Shown: positions 1 through 11,326, counted from the first letter of the stretch. The stretch is 64,000 nt of DNA from Jannaschia sp. W003 (GCF_025144335.1 NZ_CP083539.1:2233501-2297500), one strand, 5' to 3'. Program-made: numbers and translations. The notes: generated by a model not told the origin, from the letters alone.

Positions 1-816
1 GCGGTCGGGGCGGCGGACGCGGTAGCCCGGGTCGTAGTAGGTGCGCAGCGTGATGCGCCCGCCCTGCGCGCCGGCCTCGGCGGCGTTCTTGAGGAGGTTC
101 AGCGCGACCTGCAGGAGGCGGTCGGGGTCGGCCCAGGCGAAGGGCAGCGAAGGGTCGTAGCGCTCCTCGATCTCCATGTGGGCGGCGAAGCCCACGGCGG
201 CGGAGCGGCGGGCGCGGTCGAGCACGTCGTGGAGGTTCACGGGCCGCAGGTCGGGGGGCGAGAGGTCGCCGAAGCGCTCCACCTCCTCGAGCAGCGAGAC
301 GATGCGGCGGCTCTCGGCGACGATGAGGTCCGTGAGCTCGCGGTCCTCGCCCTCCAGCCCCATGCCGAGGAGCTGGGCGGCCCCGGTGATGCCGGCGAGC
401 GGGTTCTTGATCTCGTGGGCCAGCATCTCGGCCATGCCCACCGCGGAGCGCGCGGCGCCCCGGGTGTCGCGGGTGCCGGAGAGCCGGCCCGAGACGTCGC
501 CAGGGGCCATGAGGACCACGAAGCCGTCGTCGTTCGGGGCCACGTGGAGGTCGCAGCGCTGCGGGGTCACGCCGGGGGGCGCCATGCGGGCGTCGTGCAG
601 CGTGAGCGGCGCCTCGGTGCGGCGGACCCTTTCGAGGGCCGTGCCGAGGCCGCCCTCCACGCCGAGCGCGGCGTCCGCCTCGCGCCCCGCGAGGGCGCGC
701 TGGGCGCGGTTCAGGAAGGTCTCGGCGGCGGCGTTGGCGGTCTCGATGCGCCCGCCGGCGTCCAGCGACACCGCCGGCAGGGGCAGCGCGTTCCAGACGT
801 CGGCGTGGGGGCTCAT
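1..816 (-). CDS. ntrB: Nitrogen regulation sensor histidine kinase NtrB (C-terminus cut by window edge)
   Basis: The frame is open from an ATG at 816 to the window edge, giving 272 residues. The N-terminal ~110 residues look like a PAS-type sensor. The phospho-acceptor H-box AHEIKNPLAG follows, with His at about residue 134, and an N-box (LNLLKNAAEAGA) lies near residue 240. The rest of the ATP-binding domain lies outside the window. No membrane segment is visible, which fits the soluble NtrB. In the family, NtrB phosphorylates and dephosphorylates NtrC according to PII/nitrogen status. The ATG overlaps the dusB stop (ATGA), matching the nifR3-ntrB-ntrC order known from Rhodobacter, so ntrC is expected just beyond the edge. 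Confidence 0.9.
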   Translation of the reverse strand, partial: MSPHADVWNALPLPAVSLDAGGRIETANAAAETFLNRAQRALAGREADAALGVEGGLGTALERVRRTEAPLTLHDARMAPPGVTPQRCDLHVAPNDDGFVVLMAPGDVSGRLSGTRDTRGAARSAVGMAEMLAHEIKNPLAGITGAAQLLGMGLEGEDRELTDLIVAESRRIVSLLEEVERFGDLSPPDLRPVNLHDVLDRARRSAAVGFAAHMEIEERYDPSLPFAWADPDRLLQVALNLLKNAAEAGAQGGRITLRTYYDPGYRVRRPDR

Positions 817-1814
817 GCGGCGCGCGCCTCGGCGGGCGCGAGGGCGTCCCACAGGAGTGCGGCGGCGTCGCGGGGCGCGGCGGTGAGGACGCGGCGGCGC
901 ACGGCGGGGGGCGTGGCGGCACGGTCCATGTACCAGCCGAGGTGCTTGCGCGCGACGCGGGCGCCCAAGGCTTCGCCGTAGAAGCGCATGGAAGCGTCGA
1001 GGTGCTCGACCGCGAGGGCGGCGAGCGCGGCGCCGGTGGGGGCCGGTGCGGGGCTGCCCGCGATCTCGGCCAGCAGCCAAGGGGCGCCCCCGGCGGCGCG
1101 GCCCACCATCACGCCCGCCGCGCCCGAGAGGCGCAGGGCCTCGCGGGCGGAGGCGTGGTCGCGGACGTCGCCGTTGGCGAGCACGGGGATCGAGACGGCG
1201 TCCACGATTGGGCGGATCCCGGCCCAGTCGGCCTTCCCGCGGTAGAACTGGCAGCGGGTGCGGCCGTGGATCGCCAGCATCGCCACCCCGGCGGCCTCGG
1301 CCCGGCGGGCGAGCGCGGCGGTGTCGCGGCTTTCGTCGTCCCAGCCGAGGCGGGTCTTGAGCGTCACGGGCACGTCGACGGCCCCGACCACGGCCTCGAT
1401 CAGCCGCAGCGCGTGGTCGTGGTCGCGCAGAAGCGCGGAGCCGGACAGGCCGCCCGTCACCTTCTTGGCCGGGCAGCCCATGTTGATGTCGATGACGCGC
1501 GCGCCCTCGCCCGCGACCATGCGCGCCGCCTCGGCCATCCAGTGCGCGTCGCGGCCGGCGATCTGCACCGCGGCGCCCTCGGCGCCGCCGCCCAGCTCGG
1601 CGCGGGCGCGGACCGAGGGCTTGGCCTCCACCATCTCGCGGCTCGCCACCATCTCTGACACCACCAGGCCGGCGCCGAAGCGGCGCACGAGGTCGCGGAA
1701 GGGCCGGTCGGTGATGCCCGCCATGGGCGCCAGCGTCACCGGCGCGCGCAGTCCCAGCGCCGCCAGGCGGGAGTCGAGCGGAAGGGGCGCGGCGTCGGTC
1801 ATGGGGGGCACCAT
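813..1814 (-). CDS. dusB: tRNA-dihydrouridine synthase B (NifR3 family)
   Basis: A 333-residue flavoenzyme that reduces uridine to dihydrouridine in the tRNA D-loop. The FMN-binding barrel entry [13 protein letters not shown] is near residue 28, and the catalytic-Cys loop [12 protein letters not shown] is near residue 111. It is full length for the family. It is transcribed first and overlaps ntrB by four bases, so the two are probably co-translated as in the Rhodobacter nifR3-ntrBC operon. The start could instead be the ATG at 1802; neither start has a clear ribosome-binding site. The 153 bases to divergent ispDF hold both promoters, but I could not assign their boxes. Confidence 0.93.
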   Translation of the reverse strand: MVPPMTDAAPLPLDSRLAALGLRAPVTLAPMAGITDRPFRDLVRRFGAGLVVSEMVASREMVEAKPSVRARAELGGGAEGAAVQIAGRDAHWMAEAARMVAGEGARVIDINMGCPAKKVTGGLSGSALLRDHDHALRLIEAVVGAVDVPVTLKTRLGWDDESRDTAALARRAEAAGVAMLAIHGRTRCQFYRGKADWAGIRPIVDAVSIPVLANGDVRDHASAREALRLSGAAGVMVGRAAGGAPWLLAEIAGSPAPAPTGAALAALAVEHLDASMRFYGEALGARVARKHLGWYMDRAATPPAVRRRVLTAAPRDAAALLWDALAPAEARAA

Positions 1815-1967
1815 AGGTGTGGCCGGAGCGGGACGGGATGGATCGCGAGGCTTGCACGGATGCGAGGCGGCGTTTGCCTAATTTTTGAGCAGTGCGCCAG
1901 CCCCCTGCCCGATTGCTGCCCGGCGCCGGTCTGCGTAGACCGGCCCGGCGCGTTCCCGCGAGGTTCC

Positions 1968-3071
1968 ATGATCGACTGTACCGCCCTTCTCGTCGCCGCC
2001 GGCCGCGGCACCCGCGCGGGCGGGCCGCCGAAGCAGTGGCGGATGCTCGGGGGGCGGACGGTGCTTGCGCACGCGGTCGCGGCGTTCCGGGGGATGCCGG
2101 TGGTGCTGGTCGTCCACCCCGAGGAGCGCGTGCGGGCCGAGGCCGCGTTCCCGGACGCCCGCGTCGTCGAGGGCGGAGCCACGCGCGCCGCGTCCGTCGC
2201 GGCGGGGCTGGCGGCGGTCGAAACGCCCTACGTGCTGATCCACGACGGCGCGCGGCCCCTCTTGCCCCGTGCGGTGATCGAGCGGGTGGTGGCGGCGCTG
2301 GAAGGTGGCGCCGAGGCCGCGGCGCCGGGGCTTGCGGTCACGGACGCGCTGTGGCGCGGTGCGGGGGCGGTCGAGGCCGCCGTCCCGCGCGAGGGGCTGT
2401 GGCGGGCGCAGACGCCGCAGGGGTTCCGCACGGACCGGCTGCGCGCCGCCCATGCCGGGGCGTCGGAGGACGCGGCCGACGACGTGGCGGTGGCGCGCGC
2501 CGCCGGGATGGAGGTGCGGATCGTGCCGGGAGACGAGCGGAACATGAAGATCACCGGGCCGGAGGACTTCGCGCGGGCGGAAGGATTGCTGGGGCCGGAC
2601 GTGCGGGTGGGCAACGGCTTCGACGTCCATCGCTTCGGGCCGGGCGACCACGTCACCTTGTGCGGCGTGCGGGTGCCCCACGGGCGCGGGTTGCAGGGCC
2701 ATTCCGACGCCGACGTGGGGCTACACGTGCTGTGCGACGCGCTCTACGGGGCAATGGGCGAGGGCGACATCGGGCGGCACTTCCCGCCCTCGGAGGACGC
2801 GTGGAAGGACGCCGACAGCGCGCGCTTCCTCCGTCACGCCGCGCGGCTGGCCGAGGCGCGGGGCTTCCGCATCACCGCGCTCGACGTGACGCTGATCTGC
2901 GAGCATCCGAAGATCGGCCCGCACGCCGAGGCGATGCGCGCGCGGGTGGCGGAGATCGCCGGAATGGACGTGGCGCGCGTAAGCGTGAAGGCGACCACGA
3001 CCGAGCGGCTCGGCTTCGCCGGGCGCGGCGAGGGGATCGCGGCGCAGGCCACCGCGACGGTGGTCCGATGA
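1968..3071 (+). CDS. ispDF: Bifunctional IspD/IspF enzyme of the MEP isoprenoid pathway
   Basis: A 367-residue fusion. Residues 1-~210 are IspD (MEP cytidylyltransferase): CTP-binding loop [16 protein letters not shown] at the N-terminus, then [10 protein letters not shown] and [14 protein letters not shown]. Residues ~212-367 are IspF (MEcPP synthase): [10 protein letters not shown] and [16 protein letters not shown] carry the metal-binding Asp/His. The fusion joins two non-consecutive steps (IspE acts between them) and is typical of alphaproteobacteria. The ATG at 1968 was chosen because the IspD motif begins about ten residues later; the frame extends upstream without conserved sequence. 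Its TGA overlaps the pgpA ATG. Confidence 0.96.
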   Translation: MIDCTALLVAAGRGTRAGGPPKQWRMLGGRTVLAHAVAAFRGMPVVLVVHPEERVRAEAAFPDARVVEGGATRAASVAAGLAAVETPYVLIHDGARPLLPRAVIERVVAALEGGAEAAAPGLAVTDALWRGAGAVEAAVPREGLWRAQTPQGFRTDRLRAAHAGASEDAADDVAVARAAGMEVRIVPGDERNMKITGPEDFARAEGLLGPDVRVGNGFDVHRFGPGDHVTLCGVRVPHGRGLQGHSDADVGLHVLCDALYGAMGEGDIGRHFPPSEDAWKDADSARFLRHAARLAEARGFRITALDVTLICEHPKIGPHAEAMRARVAEIAGMDVARVSVKATTTERLGFAGRGEGIAAQATATVVR

Positions 3072-3556
3072 CCGCCGCGCGCATGGTCGCCACGGTGTTC
3101 GGGTCGGGCCTCCTGCGCCCCGCGCCGGGCACCTGGGGGACGCTGGCCGCCCTGCCCCTCGGCTGGCTCGCCATGCAGGGCGGGCCGGTGCTGTTCACGG
3201 TGCTGACGGCGCTGGTGGTGCCGCTCGGCTGGTGGTCGATCCGCGAGACGACGCGGGGCATGGCGGACCACGACCCCGGCATGGTGGTGATCGACGAGCT
3301 GCTGGGCATGTGGATCGCGCTGCTGCCTGTTGCTTGGGGCGCGGCGCAAGCGGGCGTGCCGGTGCTGGCGCTCTGGCCCGGCTGGATCGCGGCGTTCGCG
3401 CTGTTCCGGCTGTTCGACATCCTGAAGCCCGGCCCCGTGGGCTGGCTGGACCGCCGCAACGACGTGGCGGGGGTGCTGTTCGATGACGCGGTGGCGGGCG
3501 CGATGGCGGCCGTGGGCGTGGTGGTGCTGGCGGGCGTGGCGCACGCATGGATCTGA
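3068..3556 (+). CDS. pgpA: Phosphatidylglycerophosphatase A
   Basis: A 162-residue membrane phosphatase predicted to remove the phosphate from phosphatidylglycerol phosphate at the inner membrane. Family features are [19 protein letters not shown] at residues ~12-30, an acidic [16 protein letters not shown] segment and [17 protein letters not shown]. Three or four hydrophobic helices are visible. The start is fixed by the ATGA overlap with ispDF. It overlaps cinA by 10 bases, so the three genes form one operon. The link between isoprenoid and phospholipid genes is positional only. Confidence 0.93.
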   Translation: MTAARMVATVFGSGLLRPAPGTWGTLAALPLGWLAMQGGPVLFTVLTALVVPLGWWSIRETTRGMADHDPGMVVIDELLGMWIALLPVAWGAAQAGVPVLALWPGWIAAFALFRLFDILKPGPVGWLDRRNDVAGVLFDDAVAGAMAAVGVVVLAGVAHAWI

Positions 3557-4029
3557 GCGCCGCCGACCTCGTGCTCGCGGCGCGCTCGCGGGGGCTGAAG
3601 CTGGCGACCGCCGAGAGCTGTACCGGCGGCATGGTGGCGGCGGCCCTGACCGATCCGCCGGGCGCTTCGGCGGCGTTCGATTGGGGCGTCGTGACCTACT
3701 CGAACGAGGCCAAGCGGCTCCTGCTGGGGGTGTCGGGCGACACTCTGGACCGGCACGGCGCCGTATCCGAGGCGGTGGCGCGCGAGATGGCGGCGGGCGC
3801 GCGGGCCCGCTCGGGGGCCGACGTGGCGGTTGGCGTGACCGGCATCGCCGGGCCGGACGGCGGGACCGAGGCGAAGCCCGTGGGGCGGGTGTGCTTCGGG
3901 CTGGCCACGGCGGACGGGGTTGTGGCGGAGACGGTGGACTTCGGCGCGCTGGGGCGCGACGCGGTGCGCCGGGCGGCGCGCGACCATGCTCTGGGGCTGC
4001 TGGCTCAGGCGGTGATGGCGGCGCGGTAG
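3547..4029 (+). CDS. cinA: CinA C-terminal domain protein (nicotinamide-nucleotide amidohydrolase family)
   Basis: 160 residues, corresponding only to the C-terminal domain of CinA (PncC-type), which in characterised members deamidates NMN to NaMN for NAD salvage. The signature [21 protein letters not shown] starts near residue 19, followed by [10 protein letters not shown] and [12 protein letters not shown]. The N-terminal COG1058 domain is absent, which is common in stand-alone alphaproteobacterial forms. The ATG lies inside pgpA. The 3' end overlaps the convergent MmgE/PrpD gene by 25 bases. Confidence 0.92.
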   Translation: MDLSAADLVLAARSRGLKLATAESCTGGMVAAALTDPPGASAAFDWGVVTYSNEAKRLLLGVSGDTLDRHGAVSEAVAREMAAGARARSGADVAVGVTGIAGPDGGTEAKPVGRVCFGLATADGVVAETVDFGALGRDAVRRAARDHALGLLAQAVMAAR

Positions 4030-5210
4030 GCGGCGAGGTCGCGGGCGTCGATCGCGGCCTGCACGGTGTCGGCGAGGTCTCCGATCAGAAGGCGGGCCTT
4101 GCCCATCAGCCGCGCGCGCAGGGCGTCCCGGTCCATCGGCTCGGCGAGGTCGTGCGCGGTGACGCGGTCGCCCGCGCGGACGCGGGCGGCGGTGTCGGGC
4201 AGCGCGGGGTCGGTGACGACGGTGACGTGTTCGCGCAGAGCGACGGCCGCCGCGTCGCGGGCGAGCGCGTCCGAGAAGGTCGCCGGGTCGGCGGTATCAT
4301 GGCCGAGGGCGGCGAGGGCCAGCGCGTGGCGGTACGAGAACTTCGCGCCGAGGCCGGTGTCGGGGGACCGCTGGTCGCAGACGCGGAGCCAGCGGGGGTG
4401 GGTGGTGACCTCGATCGCGTCCACGGGGCCCGCGTGGGCGCGCACGGCTTCCAAGGCGGCGTGGAGGCCGTGGCAGCAGGCGTGGAGCTTGTGGCTTACA
4501 AGGTGGAAGCGTGGCGCGTCGGGGACCCGCGCCCCCTCGCCCGCGTGGGTCGCGCCGAAGCCCTGCGGGCCGTCGAGCGCGTCCCTCGCGGAGCCGGCCC
4601 CGGCGGCGGCGAGCGCGGCGCAGTCCACGCCTGCCGAGGCGGCCAGCCCGGCGTTGAGCGGCTTGCCGTCGGTGCCGAACTGCGACTTCAGGCCCGACGC
4701 GCGGGTGGCGCAGAGGCCGAGCGCGTGGGCGGTGCGCTCCCGGTCCAGCCCCAAGCAACGGGCGGCCGCGAGGGTGGCGCCGAAGGCGCCGGCGGTAGCG
4801 GTGCCGTGGAAGCCAGCGTCGTAGTGCGCGCGGCCGAGCCAGACGCCCATCCGCACGGCGCCCTCGGCACCCGCGAGGGCGGCGGCCTCGAACGTTTCCC
4901 AGTCGCCCGCCAGCGCGAGGGCGGCGGGCAGAACCACGGTGCTGACGTGGCCCACGTGGTCGAAGTGGGTGTCGTCGTAATCGAGCGCGTGCCCGGCGGT
5001 GGCGTTGAAGAGGGCCGCGCGGGCGGGCGTGGCCGCGCCGCCGCCGACGAGGGCCGCCGCGCCCGGATCGGCCAGCGCGCGGGCGGCGCGGGCCGAGGGC
5101 TCCGCCACGCCGGCGAGGGCGCATGCGGTCCAGTCCAGGATCGACAGGCGCAGCATCGCGCGCCCCTCGGGGTCGCCGCCCGGCGCATCCAGGAGCGCGC
5201 GGAGGATCAC
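4005..5210 (-). CDS. MmgE/PrpD family protein
   Basis: A 401-residue protein of the fold that includes 2-methylcitrate dehydratase and cis-aconitate decarboxylase. Family features are the N-terminal all-alpha domain with [32 protein letters not shown] sequence (residues ~57-85), [24 protein letters not shown], and [18 protein letters not shown] in the lid domain. It is shorter than typical PrpD (about 450-480). The GTG start at 5210 is supported by a GTGA overlap with the stop of the upstream START-domain gene. No prpBC genes are nearby, so a methylcitrate-cycle role is not supported and the substrate is unknown. Confidence 0.85.
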   Translation of the reverse strand: MILRALLDAPGGDPEGRAMLRLSILDWTACALAGVAEPSARAARALADPGAAALVGGGAATPARAALFNATAGHALDYDDTHFDHVGHVSTVVLPAALALAGDWETFEAAALAGAEGAVRMGVWLGRAHYDAGFHGTATAGAFGATLAAARCLGLDRERTAHALGLCATRASGLKSQFGTDGKPLNAGLAASAGVDCAALAAAGAGSARDALDGPQGFGATHAGEGARVPDAPRFHLVSHKLHACCHGLHAALEAVRAHAGPVDAIEVTTHPRWLRVCDQRSPDTGLGAKFSYRHALALAALGHDTADPATFSDALARDAAAVALREHVTVVTDPALPDTAARVRAGDRVTAHDLAEPMDRDALRARLMGKARLLIGDLADTVQAAIDARDLAAYRAAITA

Positions 5211-5662
5211 GCCGCCTCGGGTCCGTAAAGCTGGCGCGCGCGGCGCTCGAAGGCGGCGACCACACGGCGCATGGCCTCGTCGAACACGGTGCCGATGACG
5301 CGCCCGAGGATGCGGTTGCGGAACTCGAAGTCGACCCAGAACGAGACGCGGCATCCGCCTTCCACGTCCTCGAAGCGCCATTCGGACTGGAGGTGGCGGA
5401 ACGGGCCGTCGATGTAGCGCGTCTCGATGCGGCGCTCGTCGGGGTGGAGCGTCACCTCGCTGCCGAAGCTCTCGCGGAACACCTTGAACGAGATCACGAG
5501 GTCGGCGAGCAGCACCTCCCCGTCGCCGCGCGGCTTGCGCGAGCGGATGCGCGCGGCGCCGGTCCAGGGCAGGAACTCGGGGTATCGCTCCACGTCCGCG
5601 ACGAGGTCGTACATCTGCGCCGCCGTGTAGGGCAGCACGCGGGTCTCGGAGTGTCGTGGCAT
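5207..5662 (-). CDS. COQ10/RatA-type START-domain protein (ubiquinone-binding family)
   Basis: A 151-residue polyketide-cyclase/START-like protein. The opening MPRHSETRVLPYTAAQMYDL and VERYPEFLPWTGAARI are characteristic of the COQ10/RatA group, and the C-terminus NRILGRVIGTVFDEAMRRVVAAFERRA forms the long closing helix. Databases often call this family RatA toxin, but in alphaproteobacteria the likelier role is as a coenzyme-Q-binding chaperone for respiration. Its stop overlaps the GTG of the MmgE/PrpD gene. The 77 bases upstream, toward the membrane protein gene, hold nothing clear. Confidence 0.88.
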   Translation of the reverse strand: MPRHSETRVLPYTAAQMYDLVADVERYPEFLPWTGAARIRSRKPRGDGEVLLADLVISFKVFRESFGSEVTLHPDERRIETRYIDGPFRHLQSEWRFEDVEGGCRVSFWVDFEFRNRILGRVIGTVFDEAMRRVVAAFERRARQLYGPEAA

Positions 5663-5739
5663 GTTCTCTCCCGGCGGCCTCTCGGGTCGAACGCGTCTTC
5701 GCGCGGTTCGATCCCGCTGTCGAGGCGGAGAGTGCCCGA

Positions 5740-6321
5740 TCAGGTGGCCATTCGGGACCGGCGCAGTTCGCGCAGCTCCTCGGCCGTGGGGCCGGCCGCG
5801 CGCTTGTCGGGCACCGCGCCCCCGCGGGAGCCGGCGCCGAGCTGGCGGAAGAAGGCGACCGCCACCGTGGACAGCACGGCAAGGCCCGCGACCGCCTTCA
5901 CGACGTTAGGAACCGCGCCCGCGACCGCGTTCCGGTAGTCGCGCGGCACCTGCATCTCCACCAGGAGGTCGAGCGCCGGCAGGAGCGCGGCGGTGGCGGC
6001 GAGGATCAGCGCCGCCTTGAGCGCGCCGGCCAGCACGGTGTGGGGGTTCGCGATCCCGCGCGGCAGGAGGACCGGGAAGGCCAGGAGGAGGCCCCAGACG
6101 AAGTAGACGACGGTCGCGGTCTGCGGGGTGATCCCGTGCAGCACCGCGGCGCACTTCTCGGGGTCGGCCAGCGTGCGGATCGCCCAGGCGAGCGCCACGA
6201 GTCCCAGGCCGAGGATGCGGAGCATGACCCAGTCCACCGCGCGATAGGCCTTCATCAAAGGGCCTACGTTCGGCAGCGCCACCGGGGCGGCGCGGCCGGG
6301 TTTGGCGATCCTGTCCGACAT
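5740..6321 (-). CDS. Conserved four-helix membrane protein of unknown function
   Basis: 193 residues, with four predicted membrane helices near residues 33-55, 72-91, 100-125 and 143-165, a basic N-terminus and a charged C-terminal tail (AEELRELRRSRMAT). I do not recognise a family. The ATG at 6321 was preferred over an upstream in-frame GTG at 6333 because GGAGG sits about seven bases before it. It follows aglK on the same strand after 64 bases that include a weak C-run/G-run hairpin, so co-transcription with the agl operon is uncertain. Confidence 0.75.
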   Translation of the reverse strand: MSDRIAKPGRAAPVALPNVGPLMKAYRAVDWVMLRILGLGLVALAWAIRTLADPEKCAAVLHGITPQTATVVYFVWGLLLAFPVLLPRGIANPHTVLAGALKAALILAATAALLPALDLLVEMQVPRDYRNAVAGAVPNVVKAVAGLAVLSTVAVAFFRQLGAGSRGGAVPDKRAAGPTAEELRELRRSRMAT

Positions 6322-6385
6322 GGGCGCCTCCACCTGTTCCGTCCCCCCCGTTTTGGGGAGAGGAATGCGGCGGCGGTGCGGCAGG

Positions 6386-7501
<1,116 letters not shown>

Positions 7502-7511
7502 CGTAGTCCCC

Positions 7512-9200
7512 CTATGTCGGTCGCGCCGCGTCCCGGAGGCGCAGCATCGTGTAGCTCCACGGTCCGAGGTGAATGCCCCCGGAGCCGTCCTGCGGGTTCT
7601 CGCATCCGATCCCGTCGATCAGCGCCCAGCCGGCGCCGGCGGGCGCGGGCACGGTCGTGGTCTCGCCGCCGAGGTTGAAGGCGCAGAAGATGCGCTCGCC
7701 CTCCAGCACGCGGGTGAAGGTCAGCACGTCGCCGTGGGCCGCCTCGTCCACCTGATCGCCGCGCTGGAGCACCGCGGAGCCGCGGCGGAGCGCGATCACC
7801 GCGCGGTAGTGGTGCAGCAGCGCGTCGGCGCGCATCTCCTGCACGTTCACCGCATTCCCGAGGTGCTCGGAGGCGACCGGAAGCCAGGGCTTGCCGTCGG
7901 TGAAGCCGCCCGAGCGGTTGTCGGACTCCCACACCATGGGCGTGCGGCAGCCGTCGCGGCCCGCGAACTCGGGCCAGAACTTGATGCCGTAGGGATCCTG
8001 CAGGTCCTCGTAGGCGATGCGCGCCTCCACGAGGCCCAGCTCCTCGCCTTGGTAGAGGCAGACCGAGCCGCGCAGCGCGTGGATCAGCGTGGCGAAGCAG
8101 CGCGCGCCGCGCAGGTCGAGGTTCCAGCGGCTGATGTGGCGGGCCACGTCGTGGTTCGAGAAGGCCCAGCAGGCCCAGCCGTCGGGCGCCGCCTCGCGCA
8201 GGCGGCGGAACACGTCGACCACGCCCGCCGCGGTCAGGCGATCGTAGGAGAGGAAGTCGAAGGCGTAGCACATCTGCACCCCCTGCCCCTCGCGCGTGTA
8301 CTGGCCGAGCAGCTCCATGCCGAGCTGCGCGTCGCCCACCTCACCCACGGCGCAGGCGCCGTACTCGTCGAGCAGCGTGCGGAAGCGGCGCAGGAACGCG
8401 AGGTTCTCGGGCTGGTTCTTGGAGTAGATGTGCTCCTGGTGGTTGTAGGGGTTCACCGAGGGCGCGATGGTGGCGTTCCGCCGCTCGGGCGGCAGCGCCG
8501 GATTGTCGCGCAGGTCCTTGTCAGCGAAGTAGAAGTTGATGGTGTCGAGGCGGAAGCCGTCGACGCCCCGGTCGAGCCAGAACCGCGTCACGTCCAGCAG
8601 CGCGTCCTGCACGTCCGGGTGGTGGAGGTTCAGGTCGGGCTGCGAGACCAGGAAGTTGTGCATGTAGTACTGCTGGCGCCGCACGTCCCATTCCCACGCC
8701 CCGCCGCCGAAGATCGACAGCCAGTTGTTGGGGGGCGTGCCGTCGGGCTTGGGGTTGCCCCAGACGTACCAGTCGGCGCGGGGGTTCGTGTGGCTGGAGC
8801 GCGATTCCTGGAACCAGGAGTGCTCGTCCGAGGAGTGCGACAGCACGAGGTCGATCATCACCCGCACGCCCAGCGAATGGGCGCGGGCCACCAGTGCATC
8901 GAAGTCCGCGAGCGAGCCGAACATCGGGTCCACGTCACAGTAGTCCGAGACGTCGTAGCCGAAGTCCTTCATGGGCGAGGTGAAGAACGGGCTGATCCAG
9001 ATGGCGTCCACGCCGAGCGCGGCGACGTAGGGAAGCCGCTCGGTGATGCCGGCGAGGTCGCCCACGCCGTCGCCGTCCGTGTCCTGGTAGGAGCGCGGGT
9101 AGATCTGGTAGATGATCCCGCCGCGCCACCATTCGGGGTTGCCCGCCGTCTCGGGAAGTTGCGCCGGTGCGGGCTCCGCGCCCTCTGCCAATGCCGTCAT
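7512..9200 (-). CDS. aglA: Cytoplasmic alpha-glucosidase, GH13 family
   Basis: A 562-residue GH13 enzyme predicted to hydrolyse imported alpha-glucosides such as maltose, sucrose or trehalose to glucose. Visible GH13 signatures are YQIYPRSYQDTDGDGVGDL, GVDGFRLDTINFYF with the nucleophile Asp, GEVGD with the acid/base Glu, and FSNHDVARH with the transition-state Asp. There is no signal peptide. The frame runs to 9311, but the ATG at 9200 lies 10 bases after the aglG stop and starts the conserved sequence. The encoded uptake system implies that hydrolysis follows transport. Exact glucoside specificity cannot be read from the sequence. Confidence 0.93.
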   Translation of the reverse strand: MTALAEGAEPAPAQLPETAGNPEWWRGGIIYQIYPRSYQDTDGDGVGDLAGITERLPYVAALGVDAIWISPFFTSPMKDFGYDVSDYCDVDPMFGSLADFDALVARAHSLGVRVMIDLVLSHSSDEHSWFQESRSSHTNPRADWYVWGNPKPDGTPPNNWLSIFGGGAWEWDVRRQQYYMHNFLVSQPDLNLHHPDVQDALLDVTRFWLDRGVDGFRLDTINFYFADKDLRDNPALPPERRNATIAPSVNPYNHQEHIYSKNQPENLAFLRRFRTLLDEYGACAVGEVGDAQLGMELLGQYTREGQGVQMCYAFDFLSYDRLTAAGVVDVFRRLREAAPDGWACWAFSNHDVARHISRWNLDLRGARCFATLIHALRGSVCLYQGEELGLVEARIAYEDLQDPYGIKFWPEFAGRDGCRTPMVWESDNRSGGFTDGKPWLPVASEHLGNAVNVQEMRADALLHHYRAVIALRRGSAVLQRGDQVDEAAHGDVLTFTRVLEGERIFCAFNLGGETTTVPAPAGAGWALIDGIGCENPQDGSGGIHLGPWSYTMLRLRDAARPT

Positions 9201-9210
9201 GCGGTGTGCC

Positions 9211-10344
9211 TCATTTGACCGAGCCTGCGAGCAGGCCGCGGACGAGGTACCGCTGCATCGTGAAGAAGACCACAAGGGGCACGGCGATGGACGCGAATGC
9301 CGCTGCGGCAAGAATGCCCCAGTCCCCGCCGCGCGAGCCGAGCAGGTCGTCCGCGATCTTGCGGGTCATCACCATCGCGCTGTCGCCGTCGGGCAGGAAC
9401 ACCTTGGCGACGAGGAGGTCGTTCCAGGTCCACAGGAACTGGAAGATCGCGAACGAGGCGAGCGCCGGGAAGCTGAGCGGCAGCACGATCTTCGTGAACA
9501 CCTGGAAGTCGGTGGCGCCGTCGACCTTGGCGCTCTCGATGATGTCGCGCGGCAGGCCGACCATGTAGTTGCGCAGCAGGTAGATGGCCAAGGGCAGGCC
9601 GAAGCCGGTGTGTGCCAGCCAGACACCCACGAAGGAGCGGCCGATGCCGATCTCGGTGTGGAGCTTCAGGAGCGGCACGAGCGCGAGCTGGAGCGGCACC
9701 ACCAGGAGGCCGACCACGAGCGCGATCAGGAGGCCCCGCAGCGGGAACTGCATCCACGCCAGCGCGTAGGCCGCGAAGGCCGCCACGAGGATGGGGATGA
9801 TGGTCGCCGGTATCGTCACCGTGAGGGTGTTGATGAAGGCCTGCCCCATGCCCCCTGCCCCGAGCACGGTGCGGTAGTTGTCGAGCGAGAACGAGGGCGG
9901 CGTCTCGGCCAAGAAGTAGATTCGCTGGCCGCGGCGCCCCGGCTCCTCGGGGGTCACGTAGCGGTAGGTGCCGTCGGCGTTCACGACGAGCGACTCGTCG
10001 TCGCCCAAAGCGGCGGTCTCGCCGACGGCGAACTCGCCCGGGTCCACGGCGCGGGTGCCGAAGGCCGAGATGGTGCCCGTGGCGTCGGACTCGTCGAAGA
10101 GGTTGCCCTCGACCACGTAGAGACCGGCGTCCGAGGAGGTCGGCTCCGAGCCGGCGCGGGCGCGGTAGCTCTGCTCGGCCGAGAACGGCGCCATCCACCA
10201 GCCCGAGGCGCTGATCTGGTCGCGGTCGCGGAACGAGGAGACCAGCAGGCCGACCGTGGGGATCACCCATACCAGCACCATGAAGACCACGGCGATGTTG
10301 ACGGCCCACCCGAGCGAGGACTTCTGACCTGCGATGTTGTCCAT
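9211..10344 (-). CDS. aglG: Alpha-glucoside ABC transporter permease (MalG-type)
   Basis: A 377-residue inner-membrane permease. A first helix (residues ~13-35) is followed by a long periplasmic loop to about residue 140, then five more helices. The EAA coupling loop is ESAKVDGATDFQVFTKIVLPLSFPAL. The large periplasmic loop is longer than in MalG and is expected for AglG. It is one base from aglF and ten from aglA in the operon. It pairs with AglF to form the channel. Confidence 0.92.
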   Translation of the reverse strand: MDNIAGQKSSLGWAVNIAVVFMVLVWVIPTVGLLVSSFRDRDQISASGWWMAPFSAEQSYRARAGSEPTSSDAGLYVVEGNLFDESDATGTISAFGTRAVDPGEFAVGETAALGDDESLVVNADGTYRYVTPEEPGRRGQRIYFLAETPPSFSLDNYRTVLGAGGMGQAFINTLTVTIPATIIPILVAAFAAYALAWMQFPLRGLLIALVVGLLVVPLQLALVPLLKLHTEIGIGRSFVGVWLAHTGFGLPLAIYLLRNYMVGLPRDIIESAKVDGATDFQVFTKIVLPLSFPALASFAIFQFLWTWNDLLVAKVFLPDGDSAMVMTRKIADDLLGSRGGDWGILAAAAFASIAVPLVVFFTMQRYLVRGLLAGSVK

Positions 10345-10345
10345 G

Positions 10346-11326
10346 TCAGCGCATCTCCTTGCGGGTCTGGACCATGTTCCAGATCATCACGGGCGAGACG
10401 ATCAGCATGATCACGAAGGCCACCGCGGTGGCGCGCCCGTCGTCGCGGAACATGAACTCGAACATGTAGGAGGGCAGGATCTGGGTGCCGAAGTTGCCCC
10501 CGGTCATCGTGTAGACGATGTCGAACACCTTGAGGACGAGGATGGTGATCGTGGTCCAGACCACGACGATGGTGCCCATGATCTGCGGCACCTTGATGCG
10601 GAAGAACACCTGCAGCGGCGAGGCGCCATCGACGATGGCCGCCTCCACGGTCTCCTCGGGGATGCCGCGCAGCGCGGCCGAGAGGATCACCATGGCGAAG
10701 CCGGTCTGGATCCAGATCAGAATGAACATCAGGAAGAAGTTGTTCCAGAACGACACCTGGAGCGGGTCGAGCGGGTCGGACCCGAAGGCCCAGGCGCGGA
10801 ACGCGTTGATGATGCCGATCTCGGGGTCCACGGCGTAGACGAACTTCCAGATCAGCGAGGCGCCCACGAAGCTGATGGCCATGGGCATGAAGATCAGCGA
10901 CTTCGCGATGTTGCCCCAGCTCAGGCGGTCGGTGAGCTGCGCCGCGATCAGTCCGAAGAACGTCGAGCCGGCGGGCACGAAGAGCGCCCAGAGGATGTTG
11001 TTGAACACCGCCTGCCGGAACTCGCCCTCGCCCAGGAGCCACTGGTAGTTGCCCAGGCCGATGAACGTGTTGCCCGAGCGGTCGTAGAGCGAGCGGATGA
11101 ACGAGCCCACCACCGGGTAGGCGAGATAGAGCCCCAGCGCGAAGATGGCCGGGAACAGGAACAGCCAGGGGCGGATCTGGTTGGCGCGGTTGATGTTGCG
11201 CCCGGCGTTCGGCCCGCGGGGCGGGAAGATGTAGCGGTCGAGCACGAGGTTCGACGCCCAGAAGTAGGCGATGCATCCGCCCACCCCGAGGACGATCGTG
11301 ATCAGGCCCTGTACGATCGGCGGCAT
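10346..11326 (-). CDS. aglF: Alpha-glucoside ABC transporter permease (MalF-type)
   Basis: A 326-residue permease with about eight hydrophobic segments. The EAA loop EAAIVDGASPLQVFFRIKVPQI lies near residue 225. The N-terminal ~30 residues form an extra helix before WLFLFPAIFALGLYLAYPVV. It follows aglE after 104 bases that contain a strong hairpin (11394-11417), and precedes aglG by one base. With AglG it forms the membrane channel. Confidence 0.92.
   Translation of the reverse strand: MPPIVQGLITIVLGVGGCIAYFWASNLVLDRYIFPPRGPNAGRNINRANQIRPWLFLFPAIFALGLYLAYPVVGSFIRSLYDRSGNTFIGLGNYQWLLGEGEFRQAVFNNILWALFVPAGSTFFGLIAAQLTDRLSWGNIAKSLIFMPMAISFVGASLIWKFVYAVDPEIGIINAFRAWAFGSDPLDPLQVSFWNNFFLMFILIWIQTGFAMVILSAALRGIPEETVEAAIVDGASPLQVFFRIKVPQIMGTIVVVWTTITILVLKVFDIVYTMTGGNFGTQILPSYMFEFMFRDDGRATAVAFVIMLIVSPVMIWNMVQTRKEMR

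Noticed and set aside
5207..5662. RatA toxin
   Set aside because: The sequence fits the COQ10/START family; no RatB gene is adjacent, and the toxin label is inherited annotation.
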